From Curtobacterium flaccumfaciens pv. betae (GTDB taxonomy: Bacteria > Actinomycetota > Actinomycetes > Actinomycetales > Microbacteriaceae), in NCBI RefSeq assembly GCF_026241855.1, contig NZ_JAPJDC010000001.1:806001-870000 (forward strand): a stretch of 64,000 nt of DNA, written 5' to 3'. The notes below the pieces were generated by a model, which worked only from the letters and a program-made list of their open reading frames with translations, searched no databases and was not told the origin of the DNA. Positions 1-8,428 of this stretch are shown here, one piece after another (position 1 is the first letter of the stretch; each line of letters begins with the position of its first letter). A program made the position numbers and the translations under genes.

Positions 1-221
1 AACACGTCGACGAGATCGACGGCATCAGCGCCGGTGGCATGCCCACCCGCGTGAAGTGCCTGCACGCCCTCGTCGGCCACGCCCTCGCCGCCGGACCCGG
101 CGTCAACCCCATCGGCGACCTCGCGCTCGAGCGCGCGGACTGGTCGCCCTCCCGGTGTGCATGCCGGGCGTATGATGACGGTGCAGACGCTGGAGTCGGG
201 GCGGGTGGCGGCGAAGTCTGA
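1..221 (+). CDS. DUF501 family protein, C-terminal fragment
   Basis: Partial gene entering from the left edge; the reading frame starts at base 3 and gives 72 residues before TGA. The text ISAGGMPTRVKCLHALVGHA followed by a GPGVNPIGDLAL stretch matches the conserved C-terminus of the DUF501 family, small actinobacterial proteins of unknown role usually found beside eno and ftsB. The last 25 residues are Ala/Gly-rich and not conserved as far as I can judge. The next gene begins 40 bases downstream on the same strand. Confidence 0.75.
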   Translation, partial: HVDEIDGISAGGMPTRVKCLHALVGHALAAGPGVNPIGDLALERADWSPSRCACRAYDDGADAGVGAGGGEV

Positions 222-261
222 CTCGACTCCCGCACACCCCCATCCAAGGAGATCATCCCCC

Positions 262-1737
262 GTGCCCAAGATCCTCGTCGTCGGCGGCGGTTACGCCGGT
301 TTCTACACCGCATGGAAGCTCGAGAAGCACCTTCGCCAGGGCGAAGCCGAGGTCGTCATGGTGGACCCGCTGCCGTACATGACGTACCAGCCGTTCCTGC
401 CCGAGGTCGCCGCCGGCTCCATCGAGCCGCGTCACGCGGTCGTCGCGCACCGTCGTCACCTCAAGAAGACCCGCGTCGTCACGGCGAAGGTCACCAAGGT
501 CGACCACGCCACCAAGACGGCGACGATCACCCCGACCGAGGGCGAGGCGTGGGAGGAGTCCTACGACCAGATCGTCATGACCGCCGGCGCGGTGTCCCGC
601 ACGTTCCCGATCCCGGGCGTCGCGGACGAGGCCATCGGCCTGAAGACCATCGAGGAAGCCGCGTCCATCCGTGACCGCATCCTCAGCAACTTCCACAAGG
701 CGGCGAACCTGCCGGCCGGTCCCGAGCGCGACCGCCTGCTCACCGTCGTCGTCGTCGGTGGTGGCTTCGCCGGCATCGAGGTGTTCGCCGAGCTGCGCTC
801 CTTCGTCACCGACCTGCTGAAGAGCCACCCGCAGCTGTCGTTCGACGACACGCACTTCCACCTGGTCGAGGCGATGGGCCGCATCATGCCCGAGGTCTCG
901 CTCGAGACCTCGCACTGGGTGCTCAAGAACCTCGCCGAGCGTGGCGCGACCGTGCACCTCGAGACCCAGCTGGCCTCGGCCGTGGGTGGCGTCTGCGAGC
1001 TCAAGACGAGCGACGGCGCGATCGAGACCATCCCGTCCGACCTCATCATCTGGACCGCCGGCGTCATGGCGAACCCGATGGTCAAGGGCACCGACTTCCC
1101 GCTCGAGCAGCGTGGCCGCATCCGCGTGCAGCCCGACCTGCGCGTGGTCGACGACAACGGCGTGATCGCCGACGCATGGGCCTGCGGCGACGTCGCGGCC
1201 GTGCCGGACCTGACCGGCGGCGGTGTCGGCGGGTTCTGCGTGCCGAACGCCCAGCACGCCGTGCGTCAGGCCAAGCAGCTCGCGAAGAACGTCGTCGCGA
1301 CCATCCGTGGCGAGGCGACGACCGACTACAAGCACGAGAACCTCGGTGCCGTCGCGGGTCTCGGCCTGGGCACCGGCGTGTTCCAGTCCGGCAAGTTCGC
1401 CATGAAGGGCTTCCTGGCCTGGGGTGCCCACCGCGGCTACCACGGCCTGGCCATGCCGTCGTGGGAGCGCAAGTGGCGCGTCATCGGCGACTGGGTCGGT
1501 GGCTTCTTCCTGGGCCGCGACATCGTGTCGCTCGACGACCGCGAGACCCCGCGTGCCGCGTTCGAGGCGTTCGCGTCCCGTCCGAAGCCCGCTGCCGAGG
1601 CCCCGGCCGCGCCCGCCGCAGCCCCGGCTCCGGAAGAGGGCAAGGTCGCCGGTGCCGCCGGCCCCGTGTACGGCGAGCCCGCGAAGGACGTCTCCAACGC
1701 CGCCGAGCCGGTGACGGCCCCGGCCGACGCCAAGTAG
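262..1737 (+). CDS. NAD(P)/FAD-dependent oxidoreductase, NDH-2-like
   Basis: Single-subunit flavoprotein of the type II NADH dehydrogenase family, which passes electrons from NADH to the quinone pool at the membrane without pumping protons. The GTG start at 262 follows an AAGGAG ribosome site at 246-251. An FAD-binding GGGYAG lies at residues 8-13, the NAD-binding GGGFAG near 166-171, and the WACGDVAAVPD flavin motif near 308-314. The region after residue 370, with an FQSGKFAMKGFLAW stretch, resembles the membrane-associating tail of mycobacterial Ndh. The last 50 residues are an Ala/Pro-rich low-complexity extension. The 491-residue length is near or slightly above the usual size. A more open frame reaches back to 157 but lacks the ribosome site. 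Confidence 0.88.
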   Translation: MPKILVVGGGYAGFYTAWKLEKHLRQGEAEVVMVDPLPYMTYQPFLPEVAAGSIEPRHAVVAHRRHLKKTRVVTAKVTKVDHATKTATITPTEGEAWEESYDQIVMTAGAVSRTFPIPGVADEAIGLKTIEEAASIRDRILSNFHKAANLPAGPERDRLLTVVVVGGGFAGIEVFAELRSFVTDLLKSHPQLSFDDTHFHLVEAMGRIMPEVSLETSHWVLKNLAERGATVHLETQLASAVGGVCELKTSDGAIETIPSDLIIWTAGVMANPMVKGTDFPLEQRGRIRVQPDLRVVDDNGVIADAWACGDVAAVPDLTGGGVGGFCVPNAQHAVRQAKQLAKNVVATIRGEATTDYKHENLGAVAGLGLGTGVFQSGKFAMKGFLAWGAHRGYHGLAMPSWERKWRVIGDWVGGFFLGRDIVSLDDRETPRAAFEAFASRPKPAAEAPAAPAAAPAPEEGKVAGAAGPVYGEPAKDVSNAAEPVTAPADAK

Positions 1738-1748
1738 CACCACTCGTC

Positions 1749-1785
1749 ACGAAGGCGGTCACCCGTGAAGGGTGGCCGCCTTCGT
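1749..1785 (+). terminator. Hairpin after the NDH-2-like gene
   Basis: ACGAAGGCGGTCACCC pairs with GGGTGGCCGCCTTCGT around a 5-base loop, with one G-U pair. It begins 12 bases after the stop codon. No T run follows, as is common in high-GC actinobacteria. It probably separates the dehydrogenase from the tRNA. Confidence 0.7.
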
Positions 1786-1808
1786 GCATCGGTAGGCTGT
1801 TGCGGCCC

Positions 1809-1882
1809 GCCCCCGTGGCCCAATCGGTAGAGGCATGCGACTTAAAATCGCCGAGTTGTGGGTTCGAGTCCCACCGGGGGTA
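1809..1882 (+). tRNA. tRNA with UAA anticodon (tRNA-Leu)
   Basis: Acceptor GCCCCCG (1809-1815) pairs with CGGGGGT (1875-1881), the first pair being G-U. The D arm carries GG at 1826-1827. The anticodon loop CTTAAAA has anticodon TAA at 1843-1845. The T arm is GTGGG-TTCGAGT-CCCAC (1858-1874) and the discriminator base is A (1882). CCA is not encoded. The anticodon assigns it to leucine (UUA), but the variable region (about 1853-1857) is only five bases, whereas bacterial tRNA-Leu normally has a long extra arm. The anticodon stem closes with a T-C mismatch. It could be a degenerate or atypical tRNA. Confidence 0.85.
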
Positions 1883-1901
1883 CCGAACACCGCAGGCCCA
1901 G

Positions 1902-1907
1902 TAGCAT
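1902..1907 (+). promoter_or_regulatory. -10 box TAGCAT for thrE, leaderless start
   Basis: TAGCAT ends 8 bases before the GTG at 1916 and there is no ribosome site. This spacing puts transcription and translation starts together, so the mRNA is probably leaderless. The box lies 19 bases beyond the tRNA end. Confidence 0.5.
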
Positions 1908-1915
1908 CGACGATC

Positions 1916-3256
1916 GTGGTCGGACTCGGAAGCGCACTCGCCAACCTGCAGAACGCCCTCCGCCGACCGGAGGCCCACGTCGAGGTCGTCGACGGCGAGA
2001 GCGTCCCGGTCGGCATGCTCCTGGGCACCCTCGGAGCCCTGCTCCTGGACGCCGGCAGCTCCGTGACCGACGTCCGGTCGGCGCTCGAGAAGGCCCGTGA
2101 CGCCGCCGGGGTCGGACCGACGCTCGCGATCGGCGTCCTGCCCGCCCTGGTGATGGTGAGCGAGGTCTCGACGGGCGCCGCCACGATCGTCAACGCCGAG
2201 GGCGTCGAACTGTCCTCCCGCCAGGCCGCCCGCGCCAACCGCGTCGTGCTCGGGCTCGAGAGCGGCTCCATCGCCCTCGCCGAGATCCCCGCCCGCGTCC
2301 GGGCCATCCGCGCCGGTACCGTCCCGCCGCCCGCCCTGCCGTGGATCCTCGGCAACGCCCTGACCTCGGCCGGCCTGGCCGTCGTCTTCCGCTGCCCCTG
2401 GTGGGCGATCGTCCTGGCGCTCGTCGTCGGCGGCCTCGTCGGCGTGATCGGACTGGTCCTCCGGCGGTTCCGCGAAGCCGTCGCGATCATCCCGTTCCTG
2501 GCCGCGTTCGTGTCGACGGCGATCGTCGGCTTGGTCGCCGCGGGCACCGGGTTCGAGCAGGTCCCGCTCTTCGCGGTCTGCGCCCCGGTCGCGGTGTTCG
2601 TCCCCGGCGCGCTCATCACCAACGCGTTGCTCGAACTCACCGCCGCGGACATCGTCACCGGGTCGTCGCGGCTGGTGCAGGGGCTCATCATGCTCGGCTT
2701 CATGGCCGCCGGCATCGCGTCCGGCAGTGCCCTGACCGGATTGCACGTCGATCCGTCGTCGGCCGCGCTCGTCGGCGAGGTCGCGGGGGTCGGCACGGAC
2801 CTGGCCGGCTGGGAGTCCGTGCCGGCGTACTGGGTGTCGTGGGTCGCCGTCGTGGTGCTCGCGGTCGGGCTCGGTCTGGTGTTCCGATCCGGGTGGCGCC
2901 TGACGCTCGTGTCGGTGGCGGTCATGGTCACCGCCTACGCCGTGGTGAGCACGACGACGCCGCTCTGGGGCAGCGTCATCGCGACCGGGGCCGCGGCGGC
3001 GCTGCTGTTCGTCGCGACCCGGTTGCTCGAGCGGCTCGTGCCGGCGATCCCGGCGACGGTGTCGTTCTTCCCGGCGTTCCTGCTGCTCGTGCCGGGGACG
3101 GTCGGGCTGGTGGCGGTGGCCACCTTCGATCCGGAGGCGCTCGCGACCCCGCTCGCGACCTTCGTCAGTCTGTGCATCGGGACGAAGATCGGCGGGCTCC
3201 TGCCCGGCCTCTTCGCCCGCAACGCGCCCCGGCGTGCGGTGGACGCGACCAGCTGA
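1916..3256 (+). CDS. thrE: Threonine/serine exporter family protein (ThrE)
   Basis: Inner-membrane exporter of threonine and serine. The first 115 or so residues form the soluble DUF1212-type domain, with SVPVGMLLGTLGALLLDAGS and a VVMVSEVSTGA-like segment, followed by about ten hydrophobic segments (for example around residues 150-185, 225-250 and 320-400). The 446-residue length is close to the family's 450-490. The frame is open back into the tRNA, but the upstream part encodes tRNA sequence, so GTG 1916 behind the TAGCAT box is preferred. The stop overlaps a long palindrome shared with the convergent acyl-CoA synthetase gene. Confidence 0.8.
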   Translation: MVGLGSALANLQNALRRPEAHVEVVDGESVPVGMLLGTLGALLLDAGSSVTDVRSALEKARDAAGVGPTLAIGVLPALVMVSEVSTGAATIVNAEGVELSSRQAARANRVVLGLESGSIALAEIPARVRAIRAGTVPPPALPWILGNALTSAGLAVVFRCPWWAIVLALVVGGLVGVIGLVLRRFREAVAIIPFLAAFVSTAIVGLVAAGTGFEQVPLFAVCAPVAVFVPGALITNALLELTAADIVTGSSRLVQGLIMLGFMAAGIASGSALTGLHVDPSSAALVGEVAGVGTDLAGWESVPAYWVSWVAVVVLAVGLGLVFRSGWRLTLVSVAVMVTAYAVVSTTTPLWGSVIATGAAAALLFVATRLLERLVPAIPATVSFFPAFLLLVPGTVGLVAVATFDPEALATPLATFVSLCIGTKIGGLLPGLFARNAPRRAVDATS

Positions 3257-3302
3257 CGGCCTGGAGGCCCGTGGCGGCGCCGCCACGGGCCTCCAGGCCG
3301 TC
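3255..3302. terminator. Family A palindrome, bidirectional terminator
   Basis: Perfect 24+24-base inverted repeat with core GGAGGCCCGTGGCGGC, lying between the convergent thrE stop (3256) and the stop of the ligase on the other strand (3324). It is one member of a dispersed family (see 13444, 13657, 15990, 21021, 45346 and 59166). Placement suggests it ends transcription from both sides. Confidence 0.7.
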
Positions 3303-3323
3303 ACCGGCCGCGTACCGGGCGCG

Positions 3324-5015
3324 CTACGGCTCGATCAGCCGGCCGGCTGCCGCATCCGCCGCGGCCGTGTCCTTCGCCAGGTAGTGCACCTTCTTGCCGG
3401 TGGCGTTGTAGGGAACGTCCGTGACGAAGCGGTACCGCCGCGGACGCTTGTACCGGGCGAGGCCCGGGTGGGAGCTCGTCCACTCCTCGAGCGCGGCCGC
3501 TGCCTCGGCGTCGTCGGCCGGCAGTCGGTCGCCGGCACGGACGACGTACGCCGTGACGACCTCGCCCCACCGCGGGTCCGGCACGCCCACCACGATGGAG
3601 TCGGCGACCCCGGGGTGCTCCTGCAACACCGCCTCGACCTGGACGGGGTGCACGTTCTCGCCGCCGGAGATGACCATGTCGTCCTTGCGGCCCACGATCG
3701 TGACCCGCTCGTGCTCGTCCCACGTGGCGAGGTCGCCGGGGTAGAACCAGCCGTTCGCGAACTTCTCCGCCTCGAGCCCGGGGTTCCGGTACGAGTAGCC
3801 GGACTTCACGGTGCGCACGGCGAACTCGCCGATCTCGGTGCCGTCCTTCGCCACCGTGTCGGTCGGGTCGGCCAGGCGGTCCTCGTGCACGCGGACGACG
3901 GCGACGTCGTCGTCGGTCGATGCGCGACCGGCGGAACCGGCGCCGTCCGGGAAGTCCTCGGGGCGCAGGAACGTGTTCCAGAAGGTCTCGGTGGTGCCGT
4001 AGCCGTTGAAGATCCGCGGCGACAGCAGCTCCTGGTGCCGCAGTGCCGCGGCTCGGTCGAGTGGTGCGCCCATCGTGACGATGCCGTTGAGGCTCGACAG
4101 GTCCCGCGCCCGGCGTTCCTGCGCGTCGGCGAGCTGCACCAGGTTCGGCGGAGCGCCGATCAGGAACGTCAGGCGTTCGGACTCGACCAGGTCGAGCACC
4201 CGGTCGGCGTCGAAGTGGCGCAGCGTCGTGAGCTCCGCGCCGACGTAGAACACCGGGTTCGGGCCGCCCGAGTACAGGCCGCCACGGTGGAACAGCGGCG
4301 ACATGTTGAGCGTCTTGTCGAACGGACTGAGCGGGAAGTGCATGACCACGTCGTGCGCGCTGAGCACCTCGACCAGGCTCGGCAGGGGTACGGGCTTCGG
4401 CCGGCCGGTGGTGCCCGAGGTGTAGAGCCGGGTGGACTCGTCGTAGGTGCTGCCCGGACCGATCGCCGCGAGCTCCTCGGGGGAGAGGGGTTCGGACGCG
4501 AGCAGCTCGGCGAACCGGTCGTGGTCGCCGCCGACCGGGACGACCTGGTCCGGCCGGTGCGGCGACGACCCCAGCGCAGCGGCGATCGCACTCGTCCGCT
4601 CGGTGTCGTGCACCAGGACGGCGGGTGCGGAGTCCTCGATGATGAACGCGACCTCGTCCGGGGCGAGCCGGAAGTTCGTCGGCGAGAACACCGCGCCGAT
4701 GCGGTGGCAGGCCAGGTAGAGCATCGCGAACTCGGGTGTGTTGAACAGCTCGACCATCACGACCGAACCCCGTCCGCCACCGTGCCGGACGAGCCACCCG
4801 GCGATCCGGTCGACGACGTCGCCGAGCTCGGCGTAGGTCCACGAGCGGTCCGTCTCCGGCTCGCGCAGCGCGGGTCGGCCGGTGAAGCGGTGGGTGTTGC
4901 GGGCGAAGCCGTTGGCGTAGGTGAAGCTGCCCTCGAACACCTCGCGGAAGCGCGTCGCGTCGTAGTCGGACCGGGTGTCCGTGTCGGGGTGGCTGTCGGG
5001 TCGGGTGTCGGTCAT
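3324..5015 (-). CDS. AMP-binding acyl-CoA synthetase
   Basis: ANL-superfamily enzyme that activates a carboxylic acid with ATP and joins it to CoA. The P-loop-like motif YTSGTTGRPKPVPL is present near residue 200. The NGYGTTE adenylation motif, the YPGDLATWDEHERVTIVGRKDD hinge region and the C-terminal TGKKVHYLAK lysine are all visible. Start choice: two adjacent ATG codons follow AGGAG; the second (5013-5015) has the better 5-base spacing, giving 563 residues. The substrate cannot be read from the sequence; medium- or long-chain fatty acids are the usual guess. It stands alone, convergent with thrE and upstream of an unrelated membrane protein. Confidence 0.85.
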   Translation of the reverse strand: MTDTRPDSHPDTDTRSDYDATRFREVFEGSFTYANGFARNTHRFTGRPALREPETDRSWTYAELGDVVDRIAGWLVRHGGGRGSVVMVELFNTPEFAMLYLACHRIGAVFSPTNFRLAPDEVAFIIEDSAPAVLVHDTERTSAIAAALGSSPHRPDQVVPVGGDHDRFAELLASEPLSPEELAAIGPGSTYDESTRLYTSGTTGRPKPVPLPSLVEVLSAHDVVMHFPLSPFDKTLNMSPLFHRGGLYSGGPNPVFYVGAELTTLRHFDADRVLDLVESERLTFLIGAPPNLVQLADAQERRARDLSSLNGIVTMGAPLDRAAALRHQELLSPRIFNGYGTTETFWNTFLRPEDFPDGAGSAGRASTDDDVAVVRVHEDRLADPTDTVAKDGTEIGEFAVRTVKSGYSYRNPGLEAEKFANGWFYPGDLATWDEHERVTIVGRKDDMVISGGENVHPVQVEAVLQEHPGVADSIVVGVPDPRWGEVVTAYVVRAGDRLPADDAEAAAALEEWTSSHPGLARYKRPRRYRFVTDVPYNATGKKVHYLAKDTAAADAAAGRLIEP

Positions 5016-5212
5016 CATCGCTCCTGCCGCGGTCGTGCGGTGCACACCGACCGTCCTGCGCGGGCACCGGTCACGAGGCGCCGCTGCACCGCTGGTCCGG
5101 TGCGGCGTGGTCGTCCGATCGTCACACTAGCCCGCTGTCCGCGAACCGGCCCGGATGTGCGTCTTCTGTCCCGGGGGCGGTGCGGAGCGCCGCTCTGGAG
5201 GCCCGGCTCGGC

Positions 5213-7618
5213 TCAGACGCGTGCCGCACGCCGGTCGGTGCGCAGCCAGACCAGGGCCGCGATCGCGGCCACCACACAGGCCGCGGCGATCCCGACGAGC
5301 AGGGCCGGTGCGGCGTGCGTGCCGGTCGTCCCCGAGTAGACCGCGGTGGTCAGCGCCACGGCGACCACCGCGAGCGCGACGTACCGACCGCGGGAGGCTG
5401 CGAGCAGCGCGCTGCCGGCGGACCCCGCGACGGGCAGCAGGGTCGCGACCACGGCACCGAGGCCACCGACGCACAGGGTGATGGCGAACTCCGACCCGAG
5501 CGACACCCAGAAACCTCCGCCGGCGAGCAGGCTGTGCAGCACCCAGCCGGCCGCGGCGAGGCCGAGCAGGGCCAGCACCCGCCAGGTCGCACCCCGGGCG
5601 CTCGTGGCGATCCCGGTGCCGAGGCGGAGCGGGCCGGTCCCCAGTCCGGGGCGGCCGGACGGCACGAGGACGACACCGACGATGAGGGCGGGGGAGAGGT
5701 CGGCCGCACGGGTGACGCCGCACGCCACGAGCGCTGCGAGGACGAGCCACGGCGACACCCGGAACCCGACGGCGCGGTGATCGCTGCCGGCTGCCCACCG
5801 CGTGGCGAACACGACGGCGGCGGTCAGGACACCGGTGCCGGCGAGGACGGCGATCGCCAGACGGGCGTACCGGGCCTCGAGCTCGACGCCGACCCCGAGC
5901 AGGGTGCACAGTGCCGCGACGGACACCGCGATGGCGATGGACGCCCAGGTCGGCAGGACGTCGTCGCCCCGTGTGCGGTCCGACCGCGAGCGGTTGCGTC
6001 CGAGCAGCCCGGCGAACGGCGAGCGGAGGCGGCCTCGGGTGACCGCGGCCACGAGGGCGAGCGGCGCGGCGATGAGCAGGAGGAACCCGGCGGCGACGGC
6101 GGTGGCGACCAGGACGGTCCGCCACGAGAACGCGGCCTGGATGGTCGGGACGGTGCGGTCGTAGCTGGTCGCCGCGGTCCAGTCGCCCGCGGGGCCGGAC
6201 CAGTCGGGGTGGCCTCCGGTGCTGCCGACGCCGGCCGGGGTGCTGCCGGTGCCGGTGCCGCTGCCAGTGCCGGTGCCGTCGCCGTTGCTGGACCCGTTGC
6301 CGGTGCCTGCTGCGCCGCCGTCGTCGTTGCCGCCGTCGCCCCCGTGGCCGGCGGCGTTCGTGCCGTTGGCGTTGCCGGTTCCGCCGTGGCCGGTCGTGCC
6401 GGGGGTGCCCGCCGTCGCGCTGGACCCCGGCGTCGACGTGCCCGGTGTCCCCGGGGCGTCCGTGGCGGCCGGCGTCGGTGCTGCGGTCGGGGTCGTGGTG
6501 GTGGTCCGCACCGTGACCCGCACGGCGGCTGACGACCGGGAGTAGTTGCCCGCGACGTCGTGCTGCGTCGCGGTGAGCTTGTGCCCGCCGGCGCGCAACG
6601 TCGACCCCGCGGTGGAGCACGACCACGAGGCGTCCGACCCCACCACCGCGCCGCACACCGGCGCACGGTCGACGTACACGGTCGCGCGGGCGCCGGGTTC
6701 ACCGGTCCCGGCCACCGTCGTCGAGCGGGTGCCGATGCGCTGGCCGTCGTCCGGTGTCGTGATGCGCGGGGCAGCCGGCGCCGTGCGGTCGACCGTGACC
6801 GTCACGGGAGCGGAGGCCGCGCTCCGCAGGTCGGACCGGTACCCGTCGGCCGTGCTGGCAGTCTGCGACGCCGTGACGGTGAACCGACCGTCGGCCCGGG
6901 TCCCCAGGGCGGCGACCCAGCGGCCGTCTGCGCCGACCCGGGCGGCCTGCTGGGCCGAGGACCCGGACACCGAGAGCGTCACGGTCGATCCGGGGTACCC
7001 CGTGCCGGAGACCGTCCCGCCGGTGGGCCCGGCGGACGCGAGGGTCGGCGGGACGATGACGTCCGACGCCGGTGCGCTCGCGACGGGCAGTGCGGCGGTG
7101 AGGTCGCGCACCGTGAACACCTGGTGCGGACCGGAGCGGACGGTTCCGAGGCAGGCCCACGATCCGTTCGGGTCGACCCGGGTCGTGCACCCGGACGAAC
7201 CCGTCGCGGCCGGACCCGTCACCCGGACCGCGTGCCCGGGGGTACCGGTGCCGTGGAAGCGCGTCGTCCCCGTCGTGACGTCACCCGGATCGGCGATCGT
7301 GGGCCGCACGGCGGGACGGGTGGGTGTGGGCGTCGGAGCGCCCGGACGGCCGGTGTTCGGCGGGGCGATCTCGCTCGTCCCGGGCGTGGCGGTGGGAGCG
7401 GCGGCGGCCGGGGCTGCCGGGGCGTCCGCAGCGGCCGTGACGACCGACGGGCCACCCGCGGCGACCGCGACGGCCGGGGCTGCCGCGGCGCCGAGCAGGG
7501 CGGCGACGAGGACCGTCGTCGCCGCTGCGAGCAGGGCGAAGCGGGGACGACGACGAGGGCTGTCGCCCCCGACAGCCCCCTCGTCCACGTTCTCCCCGCT
7601 CGTGTTCACCGGACCCAT
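5213..7618 (-). CDS. Ig-like-repeat membrane protein, unknown function
   Basis: The 801-residue product starts at the ATG in 7616-7618 (MGPVNTSGEN). A basic PRRRPRFALL stretch leads into a hydrophobic Ala/Val segment that looks like a signal anchor. An extracellular part follows with at least three Ig-like repeats, two of them marked by GTGYPGSTVTLSV and GTGEPGARATVYV; each has the G-x-PG-x-x-V pattern of bacterial Ig domains. A roughly 80-residue Gly/Thr/Ser/Asn low-complexity linker comes next. The C-terminal 280 residues have about eight hydrophobic segments, first FSWRTVLVATAVAAGFLLLI. This suggests a wall-spanning surface domain on a polytopic anchor. I do not recognise a characterised homologue. 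Earlier in-frame starts up to 7768 exist. Confidence 0.65.
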   Translation of the reverse strand: MGPVNTSGENVDEGAVGGDSPRRRPRFALLAAATTVLVAALLGAAAAPAVAVAAGGPSVVTAAADAPAAPAAAAPTATPGTSEIAPPNTGRPGAPTPTPTRPAVRPTIADPGDVTTGTTRFHGTGTPGHAVRVTGPAATGSSGCTTRVDPNGSWACLGTVRSGPHQVFTVRDLTAALPVASAPASDVIVPPTLASAGPTGGTVSGTGYPGSTVTLSVSGSSAQQAARVGADGRWVAALGTRADGRFTVTASQTASTADGYRSDLRSAASAPVTVTVDRTAPAAPRITTPDDGQRIGTRSTTVAGTGEPGARATVYVDRAPVCGAVVGSDASWSCSTAGSTLRAGGHKLTATQHDVAGNYSRSSAAVRVTVRTTTTTPTAAPTPAATDAPGTPGTSTPGSSATAGTPGTTGHGGTGNANGTNAAGHGGDGGNDDGGAAGTGNGSSNGDGTGTGSGTGTGSTPAGVGSTGGHPDWSGPAGDWTAATSYDRTVPTIQAAFSWRTVLVATAVAAGFLLLIAAPLALVAAVTRGRLRSPFAGLLGRNRSRSDRTRGDDVLPTWASIAIAVSVAALCTLLGVGVELEARYARLAIAVLAGTGVLTAAVVFATRWAAGSDHRAVGFRVSPWLVLAALVACGVTRAADLSPALIVGVVLVPSGRPGLGTGPLRLGTGIATSARGATWRVLALLGLAAAGWVLHSLLAGGGFWVSLGSEFAITLCVGGLGAVVATLLPVAGSAGSALLAASRGRYVALAVVAVALTTAVYSGTTGTHAAPALLVGIAAACVVAAIAALVWLRTDRRAARV

Positions 7619-7827
7619 CCCACGGGATCGGCGGCCTCCGGTCAATACACCTCGCGGATGAGGTTCGGTATCGGGCCGCAGTCCGGGAGCCCGGTGTGCG
7701 TGACTCGGGAATCGGCCGTGAACACTGCTCGAGGAACAGAGCATGCTCAGCGCGTCGATAGACTTCACGATGGCCGTTCAGGCCAACGCAGCACCGCGGA
7801 TCCCGACGCGCAAAGGAGTACGCCCGC
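7619..7827. other. Divergent intergenic region before lemA
   Basis: This 209-base spacer between the divergent Ig-like gene and lemA should hold promoters for both. I see no strong paired -35/-10. AAAGGAG at 7813-7819 is the lemA ribosome site. Confidence 0.4.
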
Positions 7828-8409
7828 ATGGACACCGGACTCGTCACGACGCTCATCGTCGTCGGAGTGGTGTTGGTCGTCCTGGTGATCATTGGGATCT
7901 ACCTCTGGGTGACGTACAACTCCCTCGTCACGCTCAAGGTCCGGGTCGACGAGGCCTGGAGCGACATCTCGGTGCAGCTGAAGCGCCGCGCCGACCTCAT
8001 CCCCACCATCGTGGACACGGTCAAGGGGTACGCCACGCACGAGAAGGCGGTCTTCGACGACGTGACGAAGGCCCGCGCCGAGACCCTGTCCGCCGGTGAT
8101 GCCGACACGGCCTCCACGGCCGAGGGGCACATGCAGAAGGCGCTGAAGAGCGTGTTCGCGGTGGCCGAGGGGTACCCGCAGCTGCAGTCGAGCCAGAACT
8201 TCCTGCAGCTGCAGTCCGAGCTCGTCGACACCGAGGACAAGATCCAGGCCGCCCGCCGGTTCTACAACGGCGGAGTGCGTGAGCTGAACACGAAGATCCG
8301 GGTGTTCCCGAACTCCACGTTCGCGAAGAACCGCGGCTTCTCCGAGGCACCGTTCTTCGAGACGAACGAGCCGGCGGCCATCGCCGAGCCGCCGCGCGTC
8401 CAGTTCTGA
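7828..8409 (+). CDS. lemA: LemA family protein
   Basis: Small membrane protein of 193 residues with one N-terminal transmembrane helix (about residues 5-29) and a cytoplasmic or extracytoplasmic helical bundle. Family marks are WVTYNSLVTLKVRVDEAWSD, QLKRRADLIPTIVDTVKGYA and the AARRFYNGGVRELNTKI segment near the C-terminus. The ATG has a good AAAGGAG site 8 bases upstream. The function of LemA is not established. It is followed after 19 bases by an HtpX-type protease, a common pairing that suggests joint work in membrane protein quality control. Confidence 0.9.
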   Translation: MDTGLVTTLIVVGVVLVVLVIIGIYLWVTYNSLVTLKVRVDEAWSDISVQLKRRADLIPTIVDTVKGYATHEKAVFDDVTKARAETLSAGDADTASTAEGHMQKALKSVFAVAEGYPQLQSSQNFLQLQSELVDTEDKIQAARRFYNGGVRELNTKIRVFPNSTFAKNRGFSEAPFFETNEPAAIAEPPRVQF

Positions 8410-8428
8410 CCACAGCGTCGGATCCGAC

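Noticed and set aside
1809..1882. tRNA as attachment site for an element
   Set aside because: The genes after it (thrE and onward) are core-like in composition and no repeat of the tRNA 3' end was noticed downstream.
1481..3304. A 607-codon minus-strand frame across the tRNA and thrE
   Set aside because: It runs through the tRNA and is Arg/Asp/Gly-rich noise; thrE on the plus strand has proper membrane segments.
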